From assembly GCA_022561355.1 (NCBI GenBank), contig JADFRJ010000011.1, forward strand, positions 1 through 19,886: 19,886 nucleotides of DNA, in the 5' to 3' direction. Positions 1 to 6,530 of this stretch are shown piece by piece (position 1 is the first letter of the stretch; each line of letters starts with the position of its first letter). The translations under genes and the position numbers were made by a program. Under the pieces are notes generated by a model. It was not told the origin of the DNA and ran no database searches. It saw nothing but the letters and a program-made list of their open reading frames with translations. The stretch comes from Chloroflexota bacterium (GTDB taxonomy: Bacteria; Chloroflexota; Dehalococcoidia; DSTF01; RBG-16-68-14).

Positions 1-404
1 CGGACGCCCTTCTCGCTGCCTGGCAGGTTGACGATCAGGCAGCGCCCCCGGACGCCCGCGACGCCTCGCGAGAGCGCGGCCATGGGCGTGTGCTTCAGCC
101 CTTCGGAGCGCATCAGCTCGCCGAGGCCGGGCGCGGGCCGCTCGATCACCTCCGCCGTCGCCTCGGGCGTCACGTCTCTAGGCGAGAGGCCGGTGCCGCC
201 CGTGGTGATGATCAGGTCCAGTTCGCCGGAATCGGCCCAGCTTCGGAGCGTATCTGAGATCTGAGGCGCTTCGTCCGGGACGACGTCCGTGCGGTCGATC
301 GAGGCGTCAATCGTGCCCAGCAGCTCCGCGATAGCGGCGCCGCTGGTATCTACGCGCTCGCCTTTGGAGGCCTTGTCGCTGATGGTGAGGACACCTGCTC
401 TCAT
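1..404 (-). CDS. MoaB/MogA-family molybdenum cofactor protein (partial, 3' end outside window)
   Basis: This family adenylylates molybdopterin (MogA) or is its close relative MoaB, in the cytoplasmic molybdenum cofactor pathway. About 134 residues are visible, reading leftward off the window edge. The N-terminus MRAGVLTISDKAS, the central TTGGTGLSPRDVTPEA loop and the later LSRGVAGVRGRCLIVNLPGS motif are the family's characteristic blocks, in the right order and spacing for a protein of about 160 residues. The ATG at 404-402 is the first possible start, because an in-frame TGA lies 9 nt upstream. There is no Shine-Dalgarno sequence before it, so the mRNA may be leaderless. The gene is divergent from the dcw operon and functionally unrelated to it. 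MogA and MoaB cannot be told apart from this fragment. Confidence 0.88.
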   Translation of the reverse strand, partial: MRAGVLTISDKASKGERVDTSGAAIAELLGTIDASIDRTDVVPDEAPQISDTLRSWADSGELDLIITTGGTGLSPRDVTPEATAEVIERPAPGLGELMRSEGLKHTPMAALSRGVAGVRGRCLIVNLPGSEKGV

Positions 405-413
405 AGCGGCTCA

Positions 414-419
414 ATCATA
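414..419 (-). promoter_or_regulatory. possible -10 box for the moaB/mogA-like gene
   Basis: On the minus strand TATGAT lies 9 nt upstream of the ATG at 404, which would place the transcript start within a few bases of the start codon. I see no good -35 hexamer at 16-18 bp. The call rests on the -10 alone and on the absence of a ribosome binding site. Confidence 0.35.
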
Positions 420-456
420 GCATGGGAGGAATAATGGGGACTCCAGCCGTTGGGGC

Positions 457-484
457 TTGACTTTTTTTGATCGAGTGGTAGAAT
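457..484 (+). promoter_or_regulatory. sigma70-type promoter of the dcw operon
   Basis: TTGACT (457-462) and TAGAAT (479-484) are separated by 16 bp, in a T-rich local context that contrasts with the GC-rich surroundings. Transcription should begin near 491, giving an untranslated leader of about 90 nt before the GTG of mraZ. This is the clearest promoter on the + strand and probably drives the whole cluster. Confidence 0.72.
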
Positions 485-500
485 GTGGGGGTCTGTGGTG
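475..500 (+). promoter_or_regulatory. MraZ operator: three GTGG repeats at 10-bp spacing
   Basis: GTGG occurs at 475-478, 485-488 and 495-498, so the repeats start exactly 10 bp apart and lie on one face of the helix. They cover the -10 box and the expected transcript start. MraZ proteins are known to bind short TGGG/GTGG-type direct repeats at about this spacing upstream of their own gene. The position over the core promoter is what an autorepressor needs. The assignment to MraZ is inferred from that family knowledge and from the mraZ gene just downstream. Confidence 0.65.
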
Positions 501-581
501 AGCTTGTTGTGAATAGTAGCAAGCACGGTGCAGTCTTGTGGTTGGTGGCCCCTAACGGGCCGCTGGTGGGAGTGAGACCGA
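491..581 (+). other. 5' leader of the dcw transcript with a small hairpin
   Basis: The leader holds a 5-bp hairpin, GGCCC (547-551) with GGGCC (557-561) and a 5-nt loop. It lies just upstream of the mraZ ribosome site GGGAG (568-572). Further GTGG words at 538, 545 and 566 are not in 10-bp phase. I see no known riboswitch here. Confidence 0.35.
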
Positions 582-995
582 GTGCAGTACTTCTTAGGAA
601 GGTACGACTACTCGATGGACGAGAGAGGTCGCGTTCCAGTGCCGCCACGCTATCGGGAGCTGTTCCTGAGAGGCGCGGTGCTGAATCAGGGGCCGGACGC
701 TTGTCTGCGCCTGTTCACGGAAGAGAGCTTCCAGCAGCAGGCGGAACTCTACACCAGCCAGCCAGCCAACCAGAGAAGCGCGAGGCTGACTCGCCACTCC
801 TTCTTCGCGAACTCGTTCGGCGTGGAGCCGGACCGGCAGGGACGGATCCTGATTCCGGCACAGCTACGATCGTACGCCGGCCTGGATGGGGCGGTCGTCG
901 TGGCAGGCGCCGGCGAATGGCTCGAGATCTGGGACCCGGATCGATTCGAGACGGAGATGTCGGCCGCGGAAGCGACGACGGAGGACGAAGGATGA
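582..995 (+). CDS. mraZ: MraZ transcriptional regulator
   Basis: MraZ is a ring-forming DNA-binding protein that represses the dcw operon, including itself. The 137-residue product has the two-fold AbrB-like architecture of the family: DERGRVPVPPRYR at about residues 13-25 and DRQGRILIPAQLR at 84-96, each carrying the D-x-x-GR-(hydrophobic)-x-P core. The start is a GTG at 582 preceded by GGGAG, and the N-terminus MQYFLGRYDYSMDERGR aligns with typical MraZ. The last residues are acidic and probably disordered. The stop overlaps the rsmH start as ATGA (992-995), so the two are translationally coupled. The phased GTGG repeats over the promoter fit autoregulation. Confidence 0.95.
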   Translation: MQYFLGRYDYSMDERGRVPVPPRYRELFLRGAVLNQGPDACLRLFTEESFQQQAELYTSQPANQRSARLTRHSFFANSFGVEPDRQGRILIPAQLRSYAGLDGAVVVAGAGEWLEIWDPDRFETEMSAAEATTEDEG

Positions 996-1942
996 GCCCG
1001 CAGGCCGTCGTGGAGCACGAGCCCGTGATGGTCGACGAGGTGGTGCGAGCGCTGAACGTGCGCCCGGGCGGCCGCTACGTCGACTGCACGGTGGGCGGCG
1101 GAGGCCATGCGCTCGCCATCCTGCGGGCCGCCGAGCCCGGTGGGTCGCTGCTAGGGCTGGACCGCGATCCACGAGCGCTGGCGCACACGAAAGAGCGGCT
1201 GAAACAGTACCAGGCAGACGTGCAGCTTGTGCAGAGCGACTTCTCGCATGTGGCGGAGGTGTGCGCAGAGGCCTCATTCGAGCCGGTACACGGGTTGCTG
1301 CTGGACCTCGGGATGTCGTCGCTGCAGCTTGGCGAAGCGGAACGAGGGTTCAGCTTCCAGAGCGAAGGCCCGTTGGACATGCGCTTTAGCCCTGACCAGA
1401 CGATCACGGCGGCGGACATTGTGAACGAGTACGAGAAGGACGACCTCGCGCACGTCCTACGTACGTATGGAGAGGAGACGAGAGCCAGGAGGATCGCGCG
1501 GCGCATCGTCGAGCGACGACCATTACACACGACGACCGAACTAGCCAAGGTTGTCGAGGAGGCCGTAGGCGGGAGGGTCCGACGCCAATCCCACCCCGCC
1601 ACCAGGACGTTTCAGGCCCTCCGGATCGCAGTAAACCAGGAACTCCTCAGCCTGGAAGCTGCGCTCCCTCAGGCCTACGGCCTCCTTGGTGACCTTGGCA
1701 GGCTGGTGGTGCTCGCGTACCACTCGCTGGAAGACCGGCTGGTCAAGCAGTACATCCGGCGGGAATCGCGGGACTGTATCTGCCCTCCCAAGCTGCCGGT
1801 CTGCATGTGCGAGCACAAGGCCGGCCTGCGGCTTGTCAGCCGAGGGGCGCTGCGCCCTTCCGACGACGAGGTCGCAGCGAACCCGCGCAGCCGCAGCGCG
1901 CGCCTGCGTGTTGCGGAGCGGCTGCCAGCGCCGGCTGCGTAA
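992..1942 (+). CDS. rsmH: 16S rRNA (cytosine1402-N4)-methyltransferase RsmH
   Basis: RsmH (MraW) methylates N4 of C1402 in 16S rRNA using S-adenosylmethionine. The 316-residue product begins MSPQAVVEHEPVMVDEVV. Family motifs are the SAM-binding YVDCTVGGGGHA (about residues 29-40), LLLDLGMSSLQL, the FSFQSEGPLDMRF block, TFQALRIAVNQEL and AYHSLEDRLVKQ. A Cys-rich segment near the C-terminus (CICPPKLPVCMCEH) is also typical. The start is the ATG in the ATGA overlap with mraZ; an open frame continues upstream to 485 but only shadows mraZ. Length is normal for the family. It is the usual second gene of dcw clusters. Confidence 0.96.
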   Translation: MSPQAVVEHEPVMVDEVVRALNVRPGGRYVDCTVGGGGHALAILRAAEPGGSLLGLDRDPRALAHTKERLKQYQADVQLVQSDFSHVAEVCAEASFEPVHGLLLDLGMSSLQLGEAERGFSFQSEGPLDMRFSPDQTITAADIVNEYEKDDLAHVLRTYGEETRARRIARRIVERRPLHTTTELAKVVEEAVGGRVRRQSHPATRTFQALRIAVNQELLSLEAALPQAYGLLGDLGRLVVLAYHSLEDRLVKQYIRRESRDCICPPKLPVCMCEHKAGLRLVSRGALRPSDDEVAANPRSRSARLRVAERLPAPAA

Positions 1943-1953
1943 GGGATGGCATA

Positions 1954-2412
1954 ATGGCCGTCCAGCAAAGGACGCTCGCCGCTCCGAAGCTCAAGACAGA
2001 GGGCCGCCGCCTGCACCTCATGCCGCTGCTCACCGTGGCCGCCGCTCTGGTGATCGTGCTTGGGCTGGCACGCGTCGTCCAGACGTCGCAGGCGACCACG
2101 GCGGGCTTCGCGATGCAGAGCCTCCAGCAGGAGAAGCTGGAGCTGGAGACGAGCGTCAAGCAGCTAGAGGCCGAGGTGGCCACACTGTCGTCGCTAGAGC
2201 GCATCGAGCGGGAGGCCACGCGATTGGGCCTGCAGCTGCCGGAACGCGTCTCATACGTAGCGGTCGCCGTCGCGTGGCCGGGCACAGCCGCGGATCTCCT
2301 TCCGGCGCGATTCGCACCGGTGAGTGAGGACGCGGCGTTAGCCGGCGTAGACGGGAGCCCCGATGACGCGGGGTGGTGGCAGCATCTGTTGAATTCCCTT
2401 CCGTTCTACTAG
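1954..2412 (+). CDS. ftsL: FtsL-like septum protein
   Basis: This is a small bitopic protein of 152 residues in the standard ftsL slot between rsmH and ftsI. It has a basic N-terminal tail, one membrane segment at about residues 22-39, then a coiled-coil-prone stretch at about 55-90 rich in Leu, Glu and Gln, including a LERIEREATRLGL motif. That motif resembles the FtsL/DivIC pattern in which a short helix precedes a YV strand, here RVSYVAVA. FtsL/DivIC proteins scaffold FtsQ and activate FtsW-FtsI. The ATG at 1954 has AAGGGA at 1941-1946. The tail after residue 110 is not conserved in any way I recognise. Assignment rests on topology and position, since FtsL sequences diverge widely. Confidence 0.78.
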   Translation: MAVQQRTLAAPKLKTEGRRLHLMPLLTVAAALVIVLGLARVVQTSQATTAGFAMQSLQQEKLELETSVKQLEAEVATLSSLERIEREATRLGLQLPERVSYVAVAVAWPGTAADLLPARFAPVSEDAALAGVDGSPDDAGWWQHLLNSLPFY

Positions 2413-2421
2413 CAAGGACCG

Positions 2422-2437
2422 GCCGGAGAGCTCCGGC
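2422..2437 (+). other. hairpin in the ftsL-ftsI gap
   Basis: GCCGGAG (2422-2428) pairs with CTCCGGC (2431-2437) around a 2-nt loop (more realistically 6 bp around 4 nt). No T-run follows, so it is not a standard terminator. It sits just before the AAAGGGGG ribosome site of ftsI (2443-2450) and could act as a processing or mRNA-stability element. Confidence 0.35.
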
Positions 2438-2456
2438 GGCCTAAAGGGGGCAGAGG

Positions 2457-4178
2457 ATGGCCCAGCGAAACCGCCGTCTGACCTGGCGGTTGGCGCTTCT
2501 CATGTTCGCAATGTTCGTGGGCACGGGCGGTATCGTCGTGCGCCTGGTGCAGGTGCAGATCATCGATCACGAGTACTACGCTGCCCAGGCTGACGCAGAG
2601 CACCTGCACCGGACTGTCGTGCGGGCGACTCGAGGCGCGATCCTGGACCGCAACGGCTTTCCCCTCGCTACCACGGTTGGCGCGTTCGACGTCTACATTG
2701 ACCCGCGTTCCTGGAGCGATATTTCGGTCGCCCGGCGGAGCGCGGACACGCTCGGGCCGCTGCTCGGACGCTCCCCGGACGAGCTGCTGGCGGAGGCGTT
2801 GCAGTTCGAAGCGGGGGACTACCTGGCGGCGCGTTCGGTGAGTTCCCAAGTCGGCCTGCAGCTATTCGAGCTGGCGCCGACGGGCGTCCGGCTGGTGAAG
2901 ACGAGCAAGCGGTCGTATCCGGAGGGCGACCTCGCCTCGTCGCTGCTCGGCTTCATGGGCCGCGATCAGGTCGGGCTGGCCGGTGTCGAGGCGGCGTTCG
3001 ATCTTGAGCTGGGCGGGGTGGCGGCGGAGATCTACTTCGAGCGCGATGGGCTAGGCAACCCGATCCCGTTTGGCCGTAGCTTCGGCGAGGAACCGATCGC
3101 CGGCGGCGACATCCACCTCACAATCGACCGCTATCTGCAGCGGCTTATCGAGAACAAGCTCAACCAGGAGATCGAACGGCACGGGGCGACGGGCGGCACG
3201 ATCATCGTGATGGACCCGGACACGGGCGAAGTGTTGGCGATGACGAGCCAGCCGAGCTTCAGGCTCAGCCAGCTCGACCTGGAGAGCGAGGACCAGGCGG
3301 AGCTGTTCCGGCCGCGGGCGGTGACTGACGTGTATCCTCCGGGCTCAGTGATGAAGACGCTCACGATGGCGACGGCCATCGACCTGGGCCTGGTCGGTCC
3401 CGGCACGACGTATCTGGACAGCGGAGTGGCCGAGGTTGAAGGCGGCGAACCGATCAGGAACTGGGACTTCAGCGCGCACGGCATGACGACGATGACCGAG
3501 CTGCTGCAGTTCAGCCTCAACACAGGGGCCGTCTGGCTAGCCAGGTTCATCGGCGCTAACCAGTTCTACGATTACATCGGACGCTTTGGATTCGAGGATC
3601 GAACACGCATCGGGCTCGGGGGCGATCCTGAAGGCATCGTCCGTACGCACGAGGACGATGATTGGTATCCGATAGACCTGGCAACGAACAGCTTCGGGCA
3701 GGGGATCTCTGTGACCCCGCTACACATGATCACGGCCGTCTCGTCGCTTGTGAACGGTGGCCTGCTCATGCAACCCTACATTGTGAGAGAGGTTGCTGAC
3801 GCGGATGGGGTGCGCACGTTCGACCCCGTCGTCGTCCGCCGCGTCATCTCCGAGGAGACTTCGCGCACGATGGTGCAGATGATGAATGCTGTCGTGGACG
3901 GTATGCCGACGCATGGGGCGCAGGTCGCAGGTCTTTCGGTAGGCGGTAAGACCGGTACGACGACCTTCCCGAATTCTAACGCGACGATCGCTTCGTTCGT
4001 CGGATTCGCGCCGGCGCCAGATCCGCAGTTCATCATGCTGGTGAAGATCGATTCGCCCCAGACCAGCCCGCTTGGCGGCGTCGTCGCGGCGCCCATCTTC
4101 AAGGACTTGGCGCCGCAGATCATCGCGTACCTGGGCGCTCAATCAGGAACGTTGGCGTTTGTAGAGCGAGAGCCGTAG
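2457..4178 (+). CDS. ftsI: FtsI-type penicillin-binding protein (septal transpeptidase)
   Basis: This is a class B penicillin-binding protein that cross-links peptidoglycan at the septum with FtsW. The product has 573 residues. An N-terminal membrane anchor (about 13-33) is followed by a dimerisation/pedestal domain with RGAILDRNGFPLA near residue 60, then the transpeptidase domain. Catalytic motifs are S297-V-M-K300, S353-L-N355 and K498-T-G-T501. There are no C-terminal PASTA domains, unlike many Gram-positive and actinobacterial homologues. The ATG at 2457 has a strong AAAGGGGG site 6 nt upstream. It is followed directly by murF, with no murE in between. The septal role rather than elongation is inferred from dcw context. 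Confidence 0.93.
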   Translation: MAQRNRRLTWRLALLMFAMFVGTGGIVVRLVQVQIIDHEYYAAQADAEHLHRTVVRATRGAILDRNGFPLATTVGAFDVYIDPRSWSDISVARRSADTLGPLLGRSPDELLAEALQFEAGDYLAARSVSSQVGLQLFELAPTGVRLVKTSKRSYPEGDLASSLLGFMGRDQVGLAGVEAAFDLELGGVAAEIYFERDGLGNPIPFGRSFGEEPIAGGDIHLTIDRYLQRLIENKLNQEIERHGATGGTIIVMDPDTGEVLAMTSQPSFRLSQLDLESEDQAELFRPRAVTDVYPPGSVMKTLTMATAIDLGLVGPGTTYLDSGVAEVEGGEPIRNWDFSAHGMTTMTELLQFSLNTGAVWLARFIGANQFYDYIGRFGFEDRTRIGLGGDPEGIVRTHEDDDWYPIDLATNSFGQGISVTPLHMITAVSSLVNGGLLMQPYIVREVADADGVRTFDPVVVRRVISEETSRTMVQMMNAVVDGMPTHGAQVAGLSVGGKTGTTTFPNSNATIASFVGFAPAPDPQFIMLVKIDSPQTSPLGGVVAAPIFKDLAPQIIAYLGAQSGTLAFVEREP

Positions 4179-4184
4179 CGTCCC

Positions 4185-5543
4185 ATGATCGCGACGCGGG
4201 AGATCGCCGCGAGCCTTGGCTCGATGCTGCGAGAGCGGCGAGGGCCGGACGCTCGCTTCCAGCGGGTGGTGGTGGATTCGCGCAAGGTTGGACGAGGCGA
4301 TCTCTTCGTCGCTTTGCCCGGCGAGCGCACGGACGGGCACCGGTTCGCGATCGACGCGATCGAGCGTGGGGCGCGTGGAGTACTCGTCAGCGAGCTACCC
4401 GAGGGTCTGCCGAGCGAGGCCGCCGCATTCGTCGTGGGCGATCCGCTGGCCGCGTTGCAACGGTTGGCGGCAGGCCGGCGTGAGCGAAGGCGGGCGACGG
4501 TGATCGGCGTGACCGGCAGCGTTGGCAAGACGACGACGAAGGAGATCACGGCGGCCGTGCTTTCGACTCGGTACGACGTGCTGAAGAACGAGGCGAACTA
4601 CAACAACGAGATTGGCCTGCCGCTCACGGTGCTGGAGCTGACGGCGCGACATGAGCGGGCCGTGTTGGAGATGGGCATGTACGCGCAGGGCGAAATCCGG
4701 ACGCTGTGTGAGATCGCGAAGCCCCAGGTGGGCGTCGTGACGAACGTGGGCCCGGCGCACCTGGAGCGGCTGGGCAGCCTGGAGGCGATCGCCGCCGCGA
4801 AAGCCGAGCTACCTGAGAGCCTGCCTGCGCATGGGTTCGCGGTGTTTAACGCGGACGATCCGCTGGTGATGACGATGGTTGAGCGCACGAAGGCGCAGCC
4901 GGTGACATACGGAACGGCCCAAGGCGCGGACACGCGGGCGACGGATATCCAGAGCAAGGGGCTGGAGGGCGTTTCGTTTTTGCTCCACTGGCAAGGGGCC
5001 ACATCTAGGGCCGAGACAAAGCTCCCCGGGCGGCACATCGTTTCGAACGCGTTGGCAGCGGCGGCCGTGGCGCTGACGGACGGCATGACGCTGATGGACG
5101 TGACCAGCGCGCTGGCGCAGGCTGAACCGCCGCTGCGCGTGCGGACGCACCGCGCGACCGGCGGCGCCACGATCATCGACGACGTGTACAACGCGGGACC
5201 GGCCTCGATGGCGGCGGCGCTGGACCTGCTGGCTGAGATCCCGGGACGCCGGATCGCCGTGCTGGGCGACATGCGCGAGCTGGGGCCAACAGAGCGCGAG
5301 GAGCACCGGGCCGTAGGCCGCCGCGCCGCCGAGACCGCGGACGTGATCCATGCCGTCGGCGACCTGGGCGAGCTGATCGCGGAAGCGGCGCGCGCGGAAG
5401 GGCATCGCGACACGCATCACTGGCCAACGAAGGAGGCCGCCGGGGAGGCGGTCGCCGCCGACCTGCGCGCTGATGACGTCGTGCTGGTGAAGGCGTCGCG
5501 GGCGATGGAGTTTGAGACGCTCGTCGACGCGCTGAAGGATTGA
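4185..5543 (+). CDS. murF: UDP-N-acetylmuramoyl-tripeptide--D-alanyl-D-alanine ligase MurF
   Basis: MurF adds the D-Ala-D-Ala dipeptide (made by Ddl, also in this operon) to the UDP-MurNAc-tripeptide, with ATP, in the cytoplasm. The 452-residue product has an N-terminal UDP-binding domain with VVVDSRKVGRGDLFVALPG, a central ATPase domain with GVTGSVGKTTT (K115) and NEANYNNEIGLPLTVLEL, and the C-terminal ligase domain with DDVYNAGPASM and AVLGDMRELG. The NYNNEIG and YNAGPxSM motifs identify MurF rather than MurE. The ribosome site is weak, so translation probably depends on coupling to ftsI, whose stop lies 6 nt upstream. Confidence 0.95.
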   Translation: MIATREIAASLGSMLRERRGPDARFQRVVVDSRKVGRGDLFVALPGERTDGHRFAIDAIERGARGVLVSELPEGLPSEAAAFVVGDPLAALQRLAAGRRERRRATVIGVTGSVGKTTTKEITAAVLSTRYDVLKNEANYNNEIGLPLTVLELTARHERAVLEMGMYAQGEIRTLCEIAKPQVGVVTNVGPAHLERLGSLEAIAAAKAELPESLPAHGFAVFNADDPLVMTMVERTKAQPVTYGTAQGADTRATDIQSKGLEGVSFLLHWQGATSRAETKLPGRHIVSNALAAAAVALTDGMTLMDVTSALAQAEPPLRVRTHRATGGATIIDDVYNAGPASMAAALDLLAEIPGRRIAVLGDMRELGPTEREEHRAVGRRAAETADVIHAVGDLGELIAEAARAEGHRDTHHWPTKEAAGEAVAADLRADDVVLVKASRAMEFETLVDALKD

Positions 5544-5544
5544 G

Positions 5545-6513
5545 ATGGTTCGCTCACTCATCATCGGCTCCGCGGCATCGATCGTCTCCCTGATCGCAGG
5601 AGGGCCGCTCATCGCAATGCTGGAGCACTTCGGCATCCGCAAGGCGATCAGCGAAGAAGGGCCCGGCTCACACATGGTGAAAGCCGGCACTGTGACGATG
5701 GGTGGCCTGCTGATCCTGGCCGTGATCCTCGCGTTCACTATCCCGACGAACCTGGCCGGCCACCGCTCGATCTTGCTGCCGCTAGGCGTGATGGGGGCGG
5801 TCGGCCTGATCGGCATGGCCGATGACCTGATGACGATCCAGGGCAGGGCGCGGCTGGGTGGCCACGAACGGCTCGGGTTGATGCTGAAGACGGTCTCGCT
5901 GATGATCGTCGGCCTCGTCACCGGCCTGGTTCTGGTGTACTCGTTGGAGGCGGAGAGCCTGAACCTGCCGCACTTCGGCGGGTACGAGATGGGCGCCGCG
6001 TACGTCGTCGTCGCGATCGTCGTGATGACGGCGACGACGAGCGCTACCGCCGTCACCGATGGGCTAGATGGGTTGCTGGCCGGCGTCATGATACTGGCGT
6101 TCGCGTCGTATGGCGTGATCGCGTTCCTCCAGGGACAGTCGTTCCTGGCTACGTTCTGCTTCACGGTCGTTGGCGCGCTCATTGGGTTCCTCTGGTTCAA
6201 TGCGCACCCGGCCCGCGTCTTCATGGGCGAGGCCGGCGCGATGCCACTAGGGGCGGGCCTGGCGACCGTGGCGCTGATGACAGGGTGGTGGATCCTGCTT
6301 CCCGTCGTCGGAATCGTGCTCGTCGCCGAGATGGCGTCCGTAACCATACAGATCGGTTCGTTTCAATTGACGGGCAAGCGGCCGCTGCGGATGGCGCCCC
6401 TCCACCATCACTTCGAGCTGGCCGGATGGTCAGAGCCGCAGGTAGTTGTGCGTTTTTGGCTGGCAGGGGCGGTTGGCGCCCTATTGGGAATCGCGCTAGC
6501 ATTGACTGATTAG
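5545..6513 (+). CDS. mraY: Phospho-MurNAc-pentapeptide transferase MraY
   Basis: MraY is an integral membrane enzyme that transfers phospho-MurNAc-pentapeptide to undecaprenyl phosphate, making lipid I. The product has 322 residues with about ten membrane segments. Visible motifs are TVTMGGLLI, ADD (D93, D94), TDGLDGLLAG, NAHPARVFMG and APLHHHFELAGW (H287-H289). Oddly, the usual FMGD-x-G(S/A) motif reads FMGEAGAMPLG, so the conserved Asp (D267 in E. coli) is Glu at residue 229 (codon GAG, 6229-6231). All other catalytic positions are intact, so the enzyme is probably active. The start is one base after the murF stop, implying tight coupling. Confidence 0.94.
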   Translation: MVRSLIIGSAASIVSLIAGGPLIAMLEHFGIRKAISEEGPGSHMVKAGTVTMGGLLILAVILAFTIPTNLAGHRSILLPLGVMGAVGLIGMADDLMTIQGRARLGGHERLGLMLKTVSLMIVGLVTGLVLVYSLEAESLNLPHFGGYEMGAAYVVVAIVVMTATTSATAVTDGLDGLLAGVMILAFASYGVIAFLQGQSFLATFCFTVVGALIGFLWFNAHPARVFMGEAGAMPLGAGLATVALMTGWWILLPVVGIVLVAEMASVTIQIGSFQLTGKRPLRMAPLHHHFELAGWSEPQVVVRFWLAGAVGALLGIALALTD

Positions 6514-6530
6514 TGCATAAGTGCTATGAC
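6502..6530 (+). promoter_or_regulatory. possible internal promoter at the mraY-murD junction
   Basis: TTGACT (6502-6507) and TATGAC (6525-6530) are 17 bp apart in a locally AT-rich patch. The -10 box overlaps the ATG of murD, so a transcript from it would begin inside murD and serve downstream genes, or a later murD start such as the GTG at 6550. The match could be chance. I rate it only as possible. Confidence 0.3.

Noticed and set aside
28..264. 78-codon open frame on the + strand
   Set aside because: It is antisense to the moaB/mogA-like gene, whose motifs are clear on the minus strand.
485..991. Upstream extension of rsmH to 485
   Set aside because: It would start within the promoter/operator region and overlap mraZ entirely. 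The conserved RsmH N-terminus begins just after the ATG at 992.
4809..6347. 512-codon open frame on the minus strand
   Set aside because: It runs antisense to murF and mraY, both full-length with intact motifs. Its translation is low-complexity, rich in Arg, Pro, Ser and Thr, without any recognisable domain, as expected of a GC-rich shadow frame.
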